A DNA stretch of 64,000 nt, from the NCBI GenBank assembly GCA_019096195.1, contig JAGTXK010000134.1, positions 62,001-126,000 of the forward strand, in the 5' to 3' direction. The notes under the pieces were generated by a model. It did no database searches and was not told the DNA's origin. It saw nothing but the letters and a program-made list of their open reading frames with translations. Each line of letters starts with the position of its first letter. Positions within the stretch are counted from its first letter, which is position 1. The stretch is from Boletus sp. NGJ (Eukaryota; Basidiomycota; Agaricomycetes; Boletales; Boletaceae). Positions 24,501-38,067 of the stretch are shown piece after piece. Both the position numbers and the translations under genes were made by a program.

Positions 24501-26086
24501 ACGATGGCGGCGATGGATGGTGGTGTGTATGGTTATGTGAATAAGGATGGGCTGTTATCGGAGCCTTTGATGCAGCTCGTGCAGTCCTCGCAGGCTGCTG
24601 GCCGTTACCGGGGACGGCAGCGCTGGCGGAATTGGTAGTTGTGGTCGCTGGCGTTGTCGGTGGATAGGACATTGGCTGTTTTCCCTGTGCGCGAGAGCTT
24701 GGGGGCGGATTTGCGGGGGTGCTTTCTTTTGTCGGTGAACGAGCAGCGGGCATGGCGTTAGCGGTGAGAGGAGGACGCTTTGTCAAATCCACCGTTGCCG
24801 TGGGACGTCCTCTGTCCTTTTCCGGCGCCGACTCCGGTGCCGCGCGTGCCCAGCGCATGTCTGCACCAGGTGCCGAGTCCGGCACGGAAGGAGCCACCGG
24901 AGCTTGGGCCGGATTATTAATATTGTCTTTCCTCTTTTTCTGCTTGTTTTGTTTAGCACTGTCAACTGGCTCAGGTGAACGCGTAGTAGTGCTAGTCTTA
25001 GTGCTAATGTCAGTGGGCTTCTGCGGTGCTGTTGGGGATCGCGCAGGTGTCTCTCCGTAACTCAGAACAACGTGGGCGACAGCTTCGGGATTCGAAGAGT
25101 GTGGTCCAATGGGAGGGCGCGCTGGATGAGGCTGCAAGTCAAACTCGTCTTCTAGGTCTTCATCCTCATAGCCGCCGTCGACCTCATCTTCGCTGTAGTA
25201 GTCTTCCTCCACAAACTCGTGCTCCCCACTTTCAAAGTCGTTGAGAAGCACGACGTTTGTCTGTGGCAAGGGACCACGAGGAGGCTGGCCAGGTGCAGGA
25301 GGCACTGCGCCGAGTGCTGCGGCTGCAGCTTGCTCCACGGATAGTGTAAAGGCGGGATCAGAAAATATGGATGGATCAAAAGGCAGCGGTGGGTATGCGC
25401 CCGGGGGATATCCCGGAATGCCCTCCGTGGCCATCGTCGCTGTTGCCGTCGCAGTACCGTTTTTGAGGTATGTATCTGACTGCACCATCTGTTGGGCAAT
25501 ATTGTACATAGTTTGCGCCTTGGGACTCTGGTCAGGAAACGGTATGCAACAAAGCGACGGTCGCACTCACGAAATTTTTTATGTGAGGAGGAAACGAAGA
25601 CCAGTATTCATCATCTGCCAACGCTGGACCATTGGCTGCATTCGGCTTGGGAAAAGGAAGCTGAAAGCTGGGCTGGGTTGCTTTCGTCCCAGTTCGGCGA
25701 TTTGATTGAACCTCAATATTGCGCCAATGCAAGTCGTTTGGGGTGGTAGCCAGAAATTCACCATGCAGCTGGGTAGTCACTCCAGCACCGGGACGAGGGA
25801 GCGCGGTGGCAGACGTCGCGACGTATCCGGTGGTGGTGATATGTACGGACTCGAGATGGGGAGAGAGGCCACTTATGGGTGGCAGTCGCATGTCGGATTC
25901 CTCGAGGCTTGGCACATCATCGCAGAAGTCACCATCCTGGAGTGGTGCATTCTGAGGCTCCTTGCCCTTTCCCTTCTTCTTCCTGTGCTTCTTCCCGTTC
26001 GCAGCAGGCGCTGGGGAGTATGAGTTTGGGGTCGTGGCCGGAACAGTCGCAGGCTGTTTAGCCTTTTGCGACTTTCCTGCAGCCAT
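21538..26086 (-). CDS. NST1: Nst1-like stress response protein, 6 exons
   Basis: A cytoplasmic protein whose yeast relative Nst1 acts in salt tolerance and P-body assembly. Minus-strand exons: 26086-25571, 25527-24254, 24083-23575, 23525-23311, 23253-23036, 22984-21538, giving 1393 codons with the stop. Seen in order: a basic N-terminus, an acidic patch ([15 protein letters not shown]), a low-complexity S/T/P linker, the conserved core ending [13 protein letters not shown] (near residue 597) that continues across an intron into [17 protein letters not shown], long D/E runs, [31 protein letters not shown], an E/K/R/A-rich coiled coil of about 160 residues from about 911, and a proline-rich tail. 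The intron at 23574-23526 appears to use a GC donor. The introns at 23310-23254 (57 bp) and 23035-22985 (51 bp) are open multiples of three. No lesion was seen. Confidence 0.9.
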
Positions 26087-26705
26087 TCTATGCGATTGCG
26101 AGCCAGATTAACATGGACACGCTGCAAAGTGTGGAGTCGTGCTCACAAGAGGTATACAAGCTACCTAAAGGGCGCTGATAGGAATGGGAGGACGATTTAC
26201 CGTGAAGAGATGCGGTGTGATAGACGCGATCTTGCAAGTTGTATTGTGCGATTATCCGGGATGGGAGGACGCACAGGACAAGGAGGTTCACAAGACAGCA
26301 CGGTCGAGTGTCGCCCTGATCACTTTAACACGCCCAAATACGTCCTATCGGCAAGCGCCGCAGCACGTGACCTGACAGATTCGGACAAACGGAACGGATT
26401 ACTCATCTCCTAAGTGTATCTCTACATATCCATATCATCTCATGCTCCCCGACAAGCTCATCCCTTGATCTTTTCACTAACAATCTCGACATAAGACCAA
26501 CACTGTCGAATGAACCTCCACCAGTGGTCTGTGACATGTGGACCTGCCACATGGGTGTTTCTGCTCTAAAAATCAAAGTAATGATCTGCACGCTGTGAGA
26601 ATTGCAATGAAACAGGGCTTTTCAAGATGGGCTCTGCTCAGTGTCACATGTGTTTGTCATGGGTTTGAAAAGTAATCTGATATGGTGACACCACAAACCT
26701 ATAAC
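26087..26705. other. NST1 upstream region
   Basis: The 5' flank of NST1 (its promoter should lie here, minus strand), grading at about 26400 into AT-rich sequence next to the retroelement. No gene was seen. ATAAC at 26701-26705 is the left target duplication of the following element. Confidence 0.5.
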
Positions 26706-27183
26706 TGTTATGATATTGAATATTTTCAAACTTGTCACTTCAATACTTACTTTTTTGTTTCATCAACTCTTTTCTTATCAAGTCACATGACTGTGCATGT
26801 GACCATGGAAACAATCACATGACATGGTCTAGAACCTATGATGTCAGATGACATCATACCTCATGTGATCCATGACCTTTTAATTTCCACTCTTCTCACA
26901 CAGCCCCATTAATCTCTGTCTTACTATACATAGTAATTTATCACACACATAGCTTGGTCTGTGCACCATCTCTGTGCATATATAAAGTAGCACTTTGACG
27001 ACTGGAATTCCCAGTCTAATCCATTTGTATTCTGCTCCAACAACTCATTGCCTTGGCCACTCTGGTCATTGTAGGGTTGGCATAGTACAGATCATGACTC
27101 CCCACCTCATCCATTGAGCCAGGACACATGTAGCCTGCAAGCATCGTCCAAGCCTTGTGGTTTGTTCTAAAAGGTTCATAACA
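26706..27183 (+). repeat. 5' LTR, chromovirus copy 1
   Basis: 478 bp, TGTTATGA...TCATAACA, so the ends are 8-bp inverted repeats. It contains a TATATAAAG box at about 26979-26987, a likely retroelement promoter. Confidence 0.93.
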
Positions 27184-30100
27184 CTTGGATTAGACTGCAT
27201 ACACAACACTTGGACTCCAGAGCTAAGGAGACATCATATATGTGGGCCCAGTGTTGAAGGAACATCTCTAGTATTCACCACTTGACGGTGACAAATATAG
27301 CACTCACTAAAACACTAGTTATATACACTTGTCTGGCATTATAAATATGGATAAAGTTGCTGTCAGGCATAGTGCACTAGCCCCCTTTCTCGAGTGGGTG
27401 CCAATTCGAGTGTACGGTGGTACTATGATAGTGTACCCTGGTTCACATGATTACCTGTGACATCATGTAGTGCGATAAGGGGATTTATCTTGCCTTTCCC
27501 CCATGCACACCTGTCTGTAGTATGACAGTCATACTCCAGTTCCCCCCTACAACTTGTCCATTATTTTTAATGATCTATACTTCGACTCTTACGTAGGCAC
27601 CCCAGAACCTGGTTGCAAGATACTAGGTAGTAAGGTGCTGAAAGAAAACTGACCAAGGAAAATTTACAAGGCAAACCCCAACAAGCAGAGACCTCTTCAT
27701 CCCCCCTCTGCTTTCACTTTATATCACATCACATTTCATCACTTCTACCTATGACCTCTCTCCCTTCTTAAATCCATAATAAAATATGTCTCGCATGGAC
27801 ATCAACAACCTTGTTCAAAAACTCGCAGACCTAATCCAGGAACGTGAAAAGGAAAGTGTCACCAAGAAAATCATCGATCCCGGTAAATGGGACAGCAATC
27901 GATCTACCTTTAAGATATGGTGGATCAAGCTGCATCTGTGGGTCAATGCACAAAGATGGAAAAACAACAAGATCCTCAATATCGCAGTCCTTTTACATCT
28001 GGAAGGAAAAGCTGAGGGATTTGCTCAGCTTATGCTCAAGCATTATCTTGATAAAGAATTTACAATAGAAGCAGATGCACAAGGAAACCTATTGCCAGCT
28101 AAAGGAGAAACAGCATGGCCAACATGGAAGAAGATGCAGGAGCAAATCCATACTCACTTCTGTATCGATATTCTCTTCCACGAGTCTCTTAAGAAATTGG
28201 AGGCTCTCAAACAAAACAGACACCCAATAGATCAGTTCCTGCAAAGGTTCGAGATCTTATGAAAGGAGGCATTAATAGATGACCATTACGCCATGATCCT
28301 CATAAAAAAGGCCATAGATTTCAAAATCTATGAAAGGTCTTGTCTGAACAACTCAGGCAGAACTTATGACTATGAGGACTTGGTGATATCCTATCAAGTC
28401 ATTGGCAAAGCATTCAAGCAGATGCAGACAGAGTGAGGTCCTCCTGTCAACCCCTTACACTATCCTTCAAGATCGTCCTTCCCCCCTCCGTGTGGGCAAC
28501 CTCCACAACAAACATATCATCCTCTGTTTACAGCAACGGATACACAATTGGGTCGCAGTGCCCCAATGGAGATAGGTGTCCAGTGGGCTGGACCATCAAA
28601 AGACACAAGGACCTGTTTCCATTATGGGAAATCCAGGCACATAAAGCTAAATTGCCCAACAAATCCTTTCTGTTGCACATCCCATCCACCACAACAAAGA
28701 CAAATGATTTGGGATTGGAACCAAGGCTCGTATGTAGAACAATCAACAGGAGAAAATAAGTATCCCACATTTTTTAACCAACCCCAATCTTGCCAATATT
28801 ACTCAGGACAACTGCTTCCTCCACCTCCCATAGCTATAGCGGCACCAAGTGTAGCATCAAGGGCGTACGTTTCAGAAGAAGCAGAAGCATACTATAGAGA
28901 TAAATTTGAGGTGGAAGCCAAAGCACGAGCAGCCAAGGCTTTAAATGGACAATGCCAATGAGTGTCGAGGGAACTCAGCGGCAAGAACAATTCTCTTCTT
29001 TTACAAACTATACAGATAGTGATTTTCCTATTTCTGATCTCTCCACTGTTTTACGTAAATTATCAATACAATCCGCAAGGGTGTCTCAATTGAGCATGGC
29101 ACTGGAATCAAGTGTACTTAATTCCCTTGTGAAACAACAAAAAATCTCTTCTATCTATACCCATTAAAGTCACGTTGAACCAAGCATCAACATTATCATT
29201 TGGCAGTGAATTCTCACTCGAAACCATCGTGTTATGCAACGTTAACGGACAGTGGTCACGTTACTGGTTCAAATCCCTCTTGGATTTGGGAGTGTTGCAT
29301 ACATTTATTGACCAAGATTATGTTACTCACCACGGTATTCCCTTTTACGACATTGGAAACCCAATTAAGATACATAACACAGATGGATCAGAAGGAGCTA
29401 TTGGACTGATTCATCATGTGGTAACACTGATCGTGGAAGTACAAGGACACTATGAAGTTATAGACACTTACATATCTAAACTCGGAACCCATTGAATGAT
29501 TATCGGATATGATTGGCTTTACTGCCATAATCCTGATATTGATTGGATAAAACAAGCAAACTCTTTCCCTCACTGTACATCATACTGTAAAGTTATGGGA
29601 CTTGGACCCTCTTCTTCTTATACTCCAGTTAACCTACATACTATCGAAGAAGAACTTAAAGAAAAAGTGCTGTTAACTTATCACGAGTTTCTAGATGTTT
29701 TCTCGGAACAAGAATCTCAAAGAATACCTGTAAGGAAATATTGAGATCACACAATAGATCTCAAAGAAGACTGCTCTCCCAAGAAAGGACATGTTATTCC
29801 CCTTTCAGACATTGAAATGGAAGAAGTTAGGGCATTCATCGAGAAAGAAGTCAAGAAGGGATATATCAAATCTTCAAAATCTCCGCAAACATCTCTGGTC
29901 TTCTTTATTCCAAAAAAGGATGGTAAAAAATGAATGGTAATGGATTACTGATATTTAAATGAAGGCACCATAAAGAATTCCTATCCTCTTCCTCTCATTC
30001 TGCAACTAATTGACAGGCTCAAGAATGCGGACATGTTTACAGCAATGGATCTTCGATGGGGATACAACAATGTACACATCAAAGAAGGTGATGAATGGAA

Positions 30101-32622
30101 AGCGGCGTTTGTAATGCCTATTGGTGCTTATGAACCTACAGTAATGTATTTTGGACTCACAAACTCTCCCCCTACATTTCAAATGATAATGAACAATATA
30201 TTTAATGACATGTATGTGGTAGTCATTATCTACATCGACGACTGTATGATATTTACATCTGAAAAGTCTAAAGAAGAGCATGAGGAGGTTGTCAAGGAAG
30301 TTCTACACCACTTACACGAGAATGACCTATATATAAAATCAGAAAAGTGTACCTTCTTGGCAGACAAAGTAGACTTTCTGAGTATGGTTGTATCTAAAAA
30401 GGGGGTAGAGATGCAGTCAAAGAAAGTGGCAGGGGTCATGGATTGGCTGATTCCCACAAGACTAAAGCAACTCCAGAGATTCCTTGGACTTTGTAATTAT
30501 TACAGACGATTCATAGAAGGCTTCGCAGAAATAGCTCATCTCTTGAATGATCTTACCAAGAAAGACATTCCATTCAAATGGGGACCAAATCAGCAGAAGG
30601 CCTTTGAAGATCTAAAAAGAAAATTTATGGAAGCACCACTTCTCACTTATCCCAATTGCAATCAAGAAGTGCACATGAAAACCAATGCATCAAATATCAC
30701 AACAGGAGCAGTGCTCTTAACCTTATGTAAAGATGGTAATTGGTGACCAATTGCCTTTATCTCTCACTCCTTTGACAGTACAGAATGTAACTACCCTATC
30801 TATGACAAAGAACTACTTGCTGTCATTTGAGCACTAGAAGAATGGCATCGCTATTTAATAGGTTGTGAACGATTTGAAATCTGGACCGACCACAACAACC
30901 TTGAATATTAGAAGAAACCACAAACTCTTAGTGGTCAACAAGCATGCTGGCATGCACTCTTACAAGAATTCAACTATTTCTTTGTTTATAAACCAGGCTC
31001 TTCAAATGGTAGAGCTGATGCTTTATCTCGATGACCTGATTACGGTGATACTGTGATTGATCACAACCAAAATATTACCATTCTTCCTCCCTCTATTTTT
31101 ATAAACAATGTTTCTCTTTCCTCTGATTTTTTTACAAAACTACAAAAAGAATCAAAAACCAAAATGTCAATGCTATAAATAATTTCCTTTTCTTTTCTGA
31201 TTTGAATATTTTCAAAAATGAAAAAGACAAAATTTTTGTCCCAGAATCATTATGTATCAAACTCTTAACATTATGTCATGACTCTTTAATCACTGGTTAT
31301 GGAGGACACTTAAAAACCATACATACACTTTCTCGATATTTCTTGTGGCCAGGAGTCACAAAGGACGTTAAAGAATACATAGATCACTGCCAAGTGTGTG
31401 CCCTCACGAAGGGAAAGCAAAAAGCACCAGCAGGTAAAATTATCCCATTACCGGTGGCAAAAAGACTGTGGGAAGACCTTTCAGTGGACTTTATAACTGG
31501 ATTACCTCCATCACATTCATTTATGGCTATTTGCATAATCATTGATTAATTCTCTAAAGAAGTCATTTTTATTCCTACATACGATACTTGTTCCTCAAAG
31601 GATTTAGCTATCTTATTCCGTGACTATGTTTGGTGTACACATGGGCTACCCTCTACACTTATATCTGATTGAGGACCCCAATTTGTTTCAGTGTTTACCC
31701 AAGAACTTTGCAAGTTACTTGGCATTAAACAAAAAATCTCTATGGCATATCACCCGCAAACAGACGGGCAAACAGAGCATGTAAACCAAGATCTCAAATA
31801 ATATCTTCGCACATATGCTAGAAAGAAGCAAAACAAATGGGTAGATTGGCTAAAACTGGCACAATTCTCCCATAACAATACCGTAACCACTGCCACTGGA
31901 GAGGTTCCTTCCAAAGTCACACAAAACTATGCACCTTGCATGGGATTCGAAGGGAACCTCATTGGCTTTGCAGGAGAAGTAAGCCATAATCATAAAGAAA
32001 TAGAAGAAGCACTTGAAGCGTCATGCAAGAGGATGATCACCTCTTCTGATAAAAAATGATCAGAAGCTCCAGAATATTCTATTGGTCAGCAAGTCTGGCT
32101 ATCTACCAATAAATTAAAACTTCCATATATGGCAAAGAAGTTAACCCAAAAATGGATAGGACCTTATGCAATCACTCAGGTTCTACCAAACACTATTACA
32201 CTCAAATTCCCTAATTCTGTTCACATTCATCCCACTGTGAACATCTCATGCATTAAACCATACTGAGAAATGTTGCCTGGTCAACCTAAATCTCGACCTG
32301 ACACTATTGAGATTGATGAAGCAGGAGAAGAACAGCTTGAAGTTGACTTTATTGCCACTTCCAGGATGAAGAATTGGAAGTTAGAATATTTAGTGCATTG
32401 GAAAGGATACGACGACACAGATCGTACTTGGGAATCAGATGAAATCATCAACACTGCACCAGATGTAGTCAAAGAATTCTATCATCTACATTCTTCCACA
32501 CCATGCAAGCTTTGCAGTTTATCTGCTGCTTCATTTGCATCTTTATTTCAACCTTATGAAAACTTCACTGAAAATGAAAAAACCACAACTCACCTGGAAT
32601 TCGAGTCTTAAAAAGGGGGTAG

Positions 32623-33100
32623 TGTTATGATATTGAATATTTTCAAACTTGTCACTTCAATACTTAGTTTTTCATTTCATCAACTCTTTTCTTATCAAGT
32701 CATGTGACTATGCATGTGACTGTGGAAACAATCACATGACATGGTCTAGAACCTATGATGTCAGATGACATCATACCTTATGTGATCCACGACCTTTTAA
32801 TTTCCACTCTTCTCACACAGCCCCATTAATCTCTGTCTTACTATACATAGTAATTTATCACACACACAGCTTGGTCTGTGCACCATCTCTGTACATATAT
32901 AAAGTAGCACTTTGATGACTGGAATTCCCAGTCTAATCCATTTGTATTCTGCTCCAACAACTCATTGCCTTGGCCACTCTGGTCATTGTAGGGTTGGCAT
33001 AGTACAGATCATAACTCCCCACCTCATCCATTGAGCCAGGACATGTGTAGCCTGCAAGCATCGTCTGAGCCTTGTGGTTTGTTCCAAAAGATTCATAACA
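32623..33100 (+). repeat. 3' LTR, chromovirus copy 1
   Basis: 478 bp, the same length and ends as the 5' LTR and preceded by a purine tract. Nearly all its differences from the 5' LTR are transitions. Confidence 0.93.
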
Positions 33101-33105
33101 ATAAC

Positions 33106-36100
33106 ATGATACTATTAAATGTTGCTTTCTGTCATTGGTCCAGAATGCTGAGTTTTCCCATCCTTATGATCCTAAAGATCAAGTACCTTGGGGGCTGCAC
33201 ACTGCAGTGTCCCTCTCCATTTTCTAGTGGAGAATGTGATGAATGTTGATGCTCCAGTTTTATCCATGTTAACACATATGTCAGATAAATCACTATGTAC
33301 AATGGACTGTACTGCAGGTTGTGTGAAAGGAACAACCAACAAAGGAAGAATGAAGCCTATACCTGATATTCCAAGTGTTTCTAACTAAAGCAATATGCAA
33401 GGAAGCAAGAGGCAATATTAAGACTAAGGAAAGTATATGGTATGCTAGAAGCTATTTATATACTACCAGTAATGGTGCATGGACCATGCTGTGCTATGAT
33501 GTCATGAGGTACTGGGTATGACATCACAGGAATGAGAGAAAGGTTAGTTCAATGGCAAAGGAGATACACTATGGAATGAGATGCATGTGTTATATGCATG
33601 TGGGTGAAATGTAGTCCAGAGTGTGATAAGGCATGGCTACATTGTGATATATTAAAAAGGGTCAATAGATTAGAATCCAAAGATGAAATGAAAGGAGGAA
33701 ATGAAAGGGGAATGCTGAAGGCATTGCATAGGTTGATTGTAAGATCTGGTATCAAGATAGGATTGCATTGGGAGATGAATCAGATCTTGTCTAAGATATC
33801 TATGGCGGATCTAATAAATAGCCTTGTGATGGCATTGTGGAATGGCATTGGTGATCTATGGTGTGAATCAAGGATCAGGAGATCAAAAGGAGGGTCACTA
33901 TAAGGTAAGTCCTATTGGTCAGGTGATCTGGAGGCTGGCTCCTAATTAGTAACCTTGTGTGAATATCAAGCACTGCATCAGGTATGTCCATGGGTCTTGT
34001 GTAGTTTAGAGGCTTGTGGGCCTGTATTTGGTATCATATGGTGTGGCGAATACGACAGGGGTACAACTAGTAAAAGTGTATATGGAGATTATCAGTGGTA
34101 TGGTATATTATATGGTGAAGGATACAATGGGAATATTGTGAGATGCACGGATATTGTGTGACTGTGCAGAGTATCATAGGGGAAAGCCTATGGTGAGGAA
34201 CTACTCAAGGTGTATGTGGAATGTAGCGAGGAGGGAGCTTGGTTGATAGTAGATGAGGTATCATCTATAGGTAGTGCAAGAGTGTAGAAGAGGTGATAAA
34301 TATATGATGGGTATCAAGTGTGAGCATTTCATCATGTCAGATTTTATATTAGAGGTTGGTAGATTGTTATGAGGCACTCACGGTACTGCAACCCAGAAGC
34401 AATATCATGAATCCACAATATCAGCAACATGAATCAACTACTTTAAACACATAGTCCACAGTCATATGTATCAGAGCAAGAACTCACAGAATTTATAGAT
34501 TACCACTCTGGTATTCTAGATATGATGTCAGTTGTTGAGCCATGGGCACATTATTGCAGGAAAAGCCCAATGTCAGCTCAGATAATATGATAATGATTCC
34601 ATATGCACCTTTATTTTATGGGATTGTTGTCCTTGGCATAGTACTCCTAATTGTTTTTATTGCAACCTGCTGGCAAGGGAATTTCAGTGGTCCTCTGAAA
34701 GAACATGATGGATACATATGCTGATTGCCATCCAAACAAGTGGCTGGTACTGCCAGTGAAGACCTTGCTTGCAATTGAGACATATGTTTGTTTCTGTTCC
34801 ACAACATGTTAGGGACCCAAAATATTCATTTAGACAGTTAGCAACCATCAGCTGTAAGCATATGCATACAACACAATGGACCCATTTGAAATAGTATGTA
34901 GCTTAGCCTAACAGAATAAGAATTTATATTGCTTGAGCAAGAATTTCTATTAGAAAACATATAGTTTACACACCAAACTAACAATTAATTAATTAATTTT
35001 CTATTTGTACATGTAATGATTGTTTTCCACAGTCATATGCACAGTCACATGACTTGATGAGAAAAGAGTTTGAAGAAATGAAAAGTGAGTGTCGATGTGA
35101 AAAGTTTGAAAATATTTAATATCATAACAAAAGGAGCGACAATGTGACTTACACAATTCTGCGCATGTTATACTATTGCTCCCTTGCCCTCACTCTCATC
35201 CCTGGTGGCCAGCCTCCTGTTTGCACACTCAGACTTGAGACAGTAAAGTGACAGCAATGTGTGCAAAATTGTGTGTCCAAGTTGCATTGTTACTCCAAGT
35301 TTGAGTCTGGGTCCAAGTCCAAGTCCAAGTCACCCTCACCCTTGCTGCCACTGGTAGTGGCCTTTAAGTCGCTGTACACCAGACCCATGGGCTGCATGGG
35401 TTACATATAATGGATTAGATTTCCCATACCAGCGAAGGTACAGTGCCACGCACCCTGGGGGCATATAACCTATATAACAGTATTAAATAAATATAATCAT
35501 GAATTATAACTAGTAAGACATTATCAGGTGTAATATTTATGCTATTGGTATTTTCAACCCTTGTTATGTATTTATCACAATTATATGACATTGTCATAGT
35601 AATGGGATTGATAACAATATTTACTAAATGTGACATACACATAGTATTTCAACACAGCTATGCAGCTCAATGATAATATTTTGATAGAGCTTATACTTTC
35701 ACAAAATAATGGTGTGTGGATTAGAAAGGTTATCCTAGTAGTTACATTTTTCCCCAAGCAATAGAATTATCAGAAACCTCTACTATATATTATCTTTTCA
35801 TAAGACATTTGGATTACTAGGCAAGTGCATTGGCAGGCAATAGAAATATTTACATTTTCATATCAAAATTGGATTTAATTTAAATGTATATCATGTCATA
35901 GCATGCTAAGTACAAACCAGTGATGGTCTTTAGCAGCTGAAATAGAAAGTGACTATGTGGCAGGGCTGTAAAACTTCTTCCCCCCTGTACAGGGTATTCC
36001 TGGAATTCAACACTTTGTTCAAGGTCGACCAATCAATGGGGTCCCACCTGCCTTCTATCGCCATCCTCAATGTGGATTTCCTCCATAGTCCTTACTTTCA

Positions 36101-36721
36101 AATCCAACCAGTCTGGGTTATGTGGGAGGCCATGTCCCTCACCTCTCTCTGAGTACTGCACATCAGCTCTACAATATGGTTCTACCCTGTGCAGACAGTC
36201 GCCATCCAACCGTAACTTGGGTGTAGCAACAACACAATGTATTCCGGGCTACCCACCAACACTCTGCATCTGACCCATCTGTGCTCAGGGATGCTGCTAC
36301 TCTGGCTCTCTTGGGTGGCCAGTCATCAGGTATTTGACACCATGGTTAACCATGCTTAATCAATCTTAGTCATGCTTTTTCAGCTGGATAAACCAGTGTT
36401 GAGCATCCAGGATGACAAGCAGGCTAAGAATGAAACAAGCCAGGTACTGTACTTAACTTAACCCATGCTTTTCATACTTGGTGCAGTTGATAAAAAGGGT
36501 GAAAGGCAAAACTTTATTGTGAGTATCATGCCTATATCGACAAGTAGAAAAAGGAAATTAAGTGGATAAAAAAGCACAACTGTGGAGAATGGGAAAAAGT
36601 AATAAAAGCAAATGTAGATGTGTTAATGTGTTGAAATGCACAACTGCCAGTGAATGATGGTATAGAGCTGATTGGGCTTGACTAATAGTGATGTGATGTA
36701 GGGGGACAATGAAACAATGAA
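33106..36721. other. Unassigned AT-rich repeat-like DNA
   Basis: No gene could be supported. A few open stretches (for example 33598-33903, 101 codons) have no recognisable motif and look like decayed repeat sequence. A fragment of the chromovirus LTR lies inverted at 35018-35129. Bases 35280-35330 hold a short run of CCAAGT-like repeats. Confidence 0.5.
35018..35129 (-). repeat. LTR fragment of the chromovirus family, inverted
   Basis: Read on the minus strand from 35129 it matches the first 112 bp of the chromovirus LTR (TGTTATGATATTAAATATTT). It is closer to copy 2 than to copy 1. The rest of the LTR is absent. Confidence 0.8.
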
Positions 36722-37740
36722 TCACAAAGCTGGACAACTAAAAGCAAGCAGTAAATTCTGGAAATGTATGAAACATGTTAGGTCAGATGAAAGATCACAA
36801 TTGGATGGTGAGGTCTTACACAATGAAAAGCAAGGATTGAAGGCACCAGTCTCATCTGCTGGTGCACCACTGGCAGGTTCAACCTTGATGGACTTGAGGG
36901 CATGGGCTTCAGAGAAAATTGCCCAAATGAAGGCTGGTCCTCTTCTACAGACTGACTCCCTGTAAGCAGAAGTGTCGCCACTCCAGTTCACTGATAAGAA
37001 TTGAAACGGTGTGGTTGTTGTCTGGCCAGTTTGTTTGTTGACTACCTTCAGAAGCTTGACCTTCATTTTTCCATTGGCACCACTTGGAATGTCTGGCTTG
37101 AGTTCCAAATGTCCCTCAGCAATCAATGAGATTGCATGTTCCAACTAATAAATAATTCGTTAGCATGATTGAAGGATACTACAGTCAACATACTGCTGCC
37201 ACAGCTAACGTGATCACTTCTTCACCATCCTGCCCCATGGCCATTGCACTTGTATTCCAACCAGGCACCTTAATGCATGTGGAAAGGTTGCTGAGGTGTG
37301 TTGTCGCAATAAGTTCGAGGAGGAAGGGTGACTGATACATTCCTTCGGCTTCCATTGACTCAAAGTCATCCCATAAAAAGCGGTAATCTAATTGCAAATA
37401 CTTTGCAATTGCATACGGGTCATCACTATCAAGATTAGAAATGAAATTCATTATCATCACAAGGGCAGTTGAGCCAAAGCGGTTCTGCCACTCACTCAGG
37501 CACTGGAGTGACTACAAGCTTAGTGTTCAGCATGTGGTGATATCAAACTTACGACTGAGAAAACTGATCCTGTTGTGGTAACATAATATTTGATATTCGG
37601 GTACACAGTATTGAAGACGAGTTGTAAGGTGACTGTGAGTTCTTTGTCTGGGATGTTCCATACATTGGGTTGGATACTGCACCAAAGTGTGACGGTAAAA
37701 ATAAATGATCTCAACCAATGAAAGTCAATGGGAACAGGCA
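36722..37740 (-). pseudogene. Unknown three-exon gene fragment, 5' end cut off
   Basis: Minus-strand coding sequence in three blocks joined by clean introns: up to 37553, then 37511-37194, then 37144-36722. Introns 37552-37512 (41 bp, GTAAGT...TTGTAG) and 37193-37145 (49 bp, GTATGT...ATTAG with a TGCTAAC branch site) keep the frame. The protein reads EWQNRFGSTALVMIMNF, FLLELIATTHLSN and LEHAISLIAEGHLELKPDI, a style I associate with lineage-specific basidiomycete families, but no function can be named. No stop interrupts what remains. It lacks a start: the frame runs into 37740, exactly where the truncated LTR begins, so the gene was cut there. Confidence 0.6.
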
Positions 37741-38067
37741 CCTCATGTGATCCACGACTCTTTAATTTCCGTCTTTCTCACACAGCCCCATTAATCTCTG
37801 TCTTACCATACATAGTAATCTATCACACACACAGCTTGGTCTGTGCATCATTCCTGTACATATATAAAGTAGCACTTTGATGACTGGAATCCCCAGTCTA
37901 ATCCACTTGTATTCTTCCTCCAACAACTCATTGTCTTGACCACTCTGGTCATTGTAGGATTAGGAATAGTACAACCTAAGACTCCCCACCTCATCCATTG
38001 AGCCAGGACTTGTGTAGCCTGCAAGCAGTTCTGAGCCTTGTGGTTTTGTTTCATCAGGTTCATAACA
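37741..38067 (+). repeat. 5' LTR remnant, chromovirus copy 2
   Basis: The last 327 bp of the LTR, ending GGTTCATAACA. Its left edge abuts the disrupted gene fragment. Confidence 0.88.

Larger units (their letters stand above)
26706..33100 (+). mobile_element. Ty3/gypsy chromovirus fossil, copy 1 (full length)
   Basis: A 6395-bp LTR retrotransposon with two 478-bp LTRs and the 5-bp target duplication ATAAC (26701-26705 and 33101-33105). The parts in order are a gag-like region from 27786 with a CCHC zinc knuckle near 28600, an aspartic-protease-like region near 29280, reverse transcriptase (about 29800-30500, with a YIDD motif) and RNase H, integrase with an HHCC finger (about 31270-31420) and core, and a chromodomain (about 32330-32480) that places it among the chromoviruses. 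A purine tract (AAAAAGGGGG) sits just before the 3' LTR. No primer binding site was recognised. It is broken, with roughly ten to fifteen lesions. The LTRs differ at about 20 of 478 sites (about 4%), so it is not recent. Confidence 0.92.

Noticed and set aside
33598-33903. 101-codon frame between the retroelements
   Set aside because: No recognisable domain, no intron structure, and the surroundings look like decayed repeat DNA.
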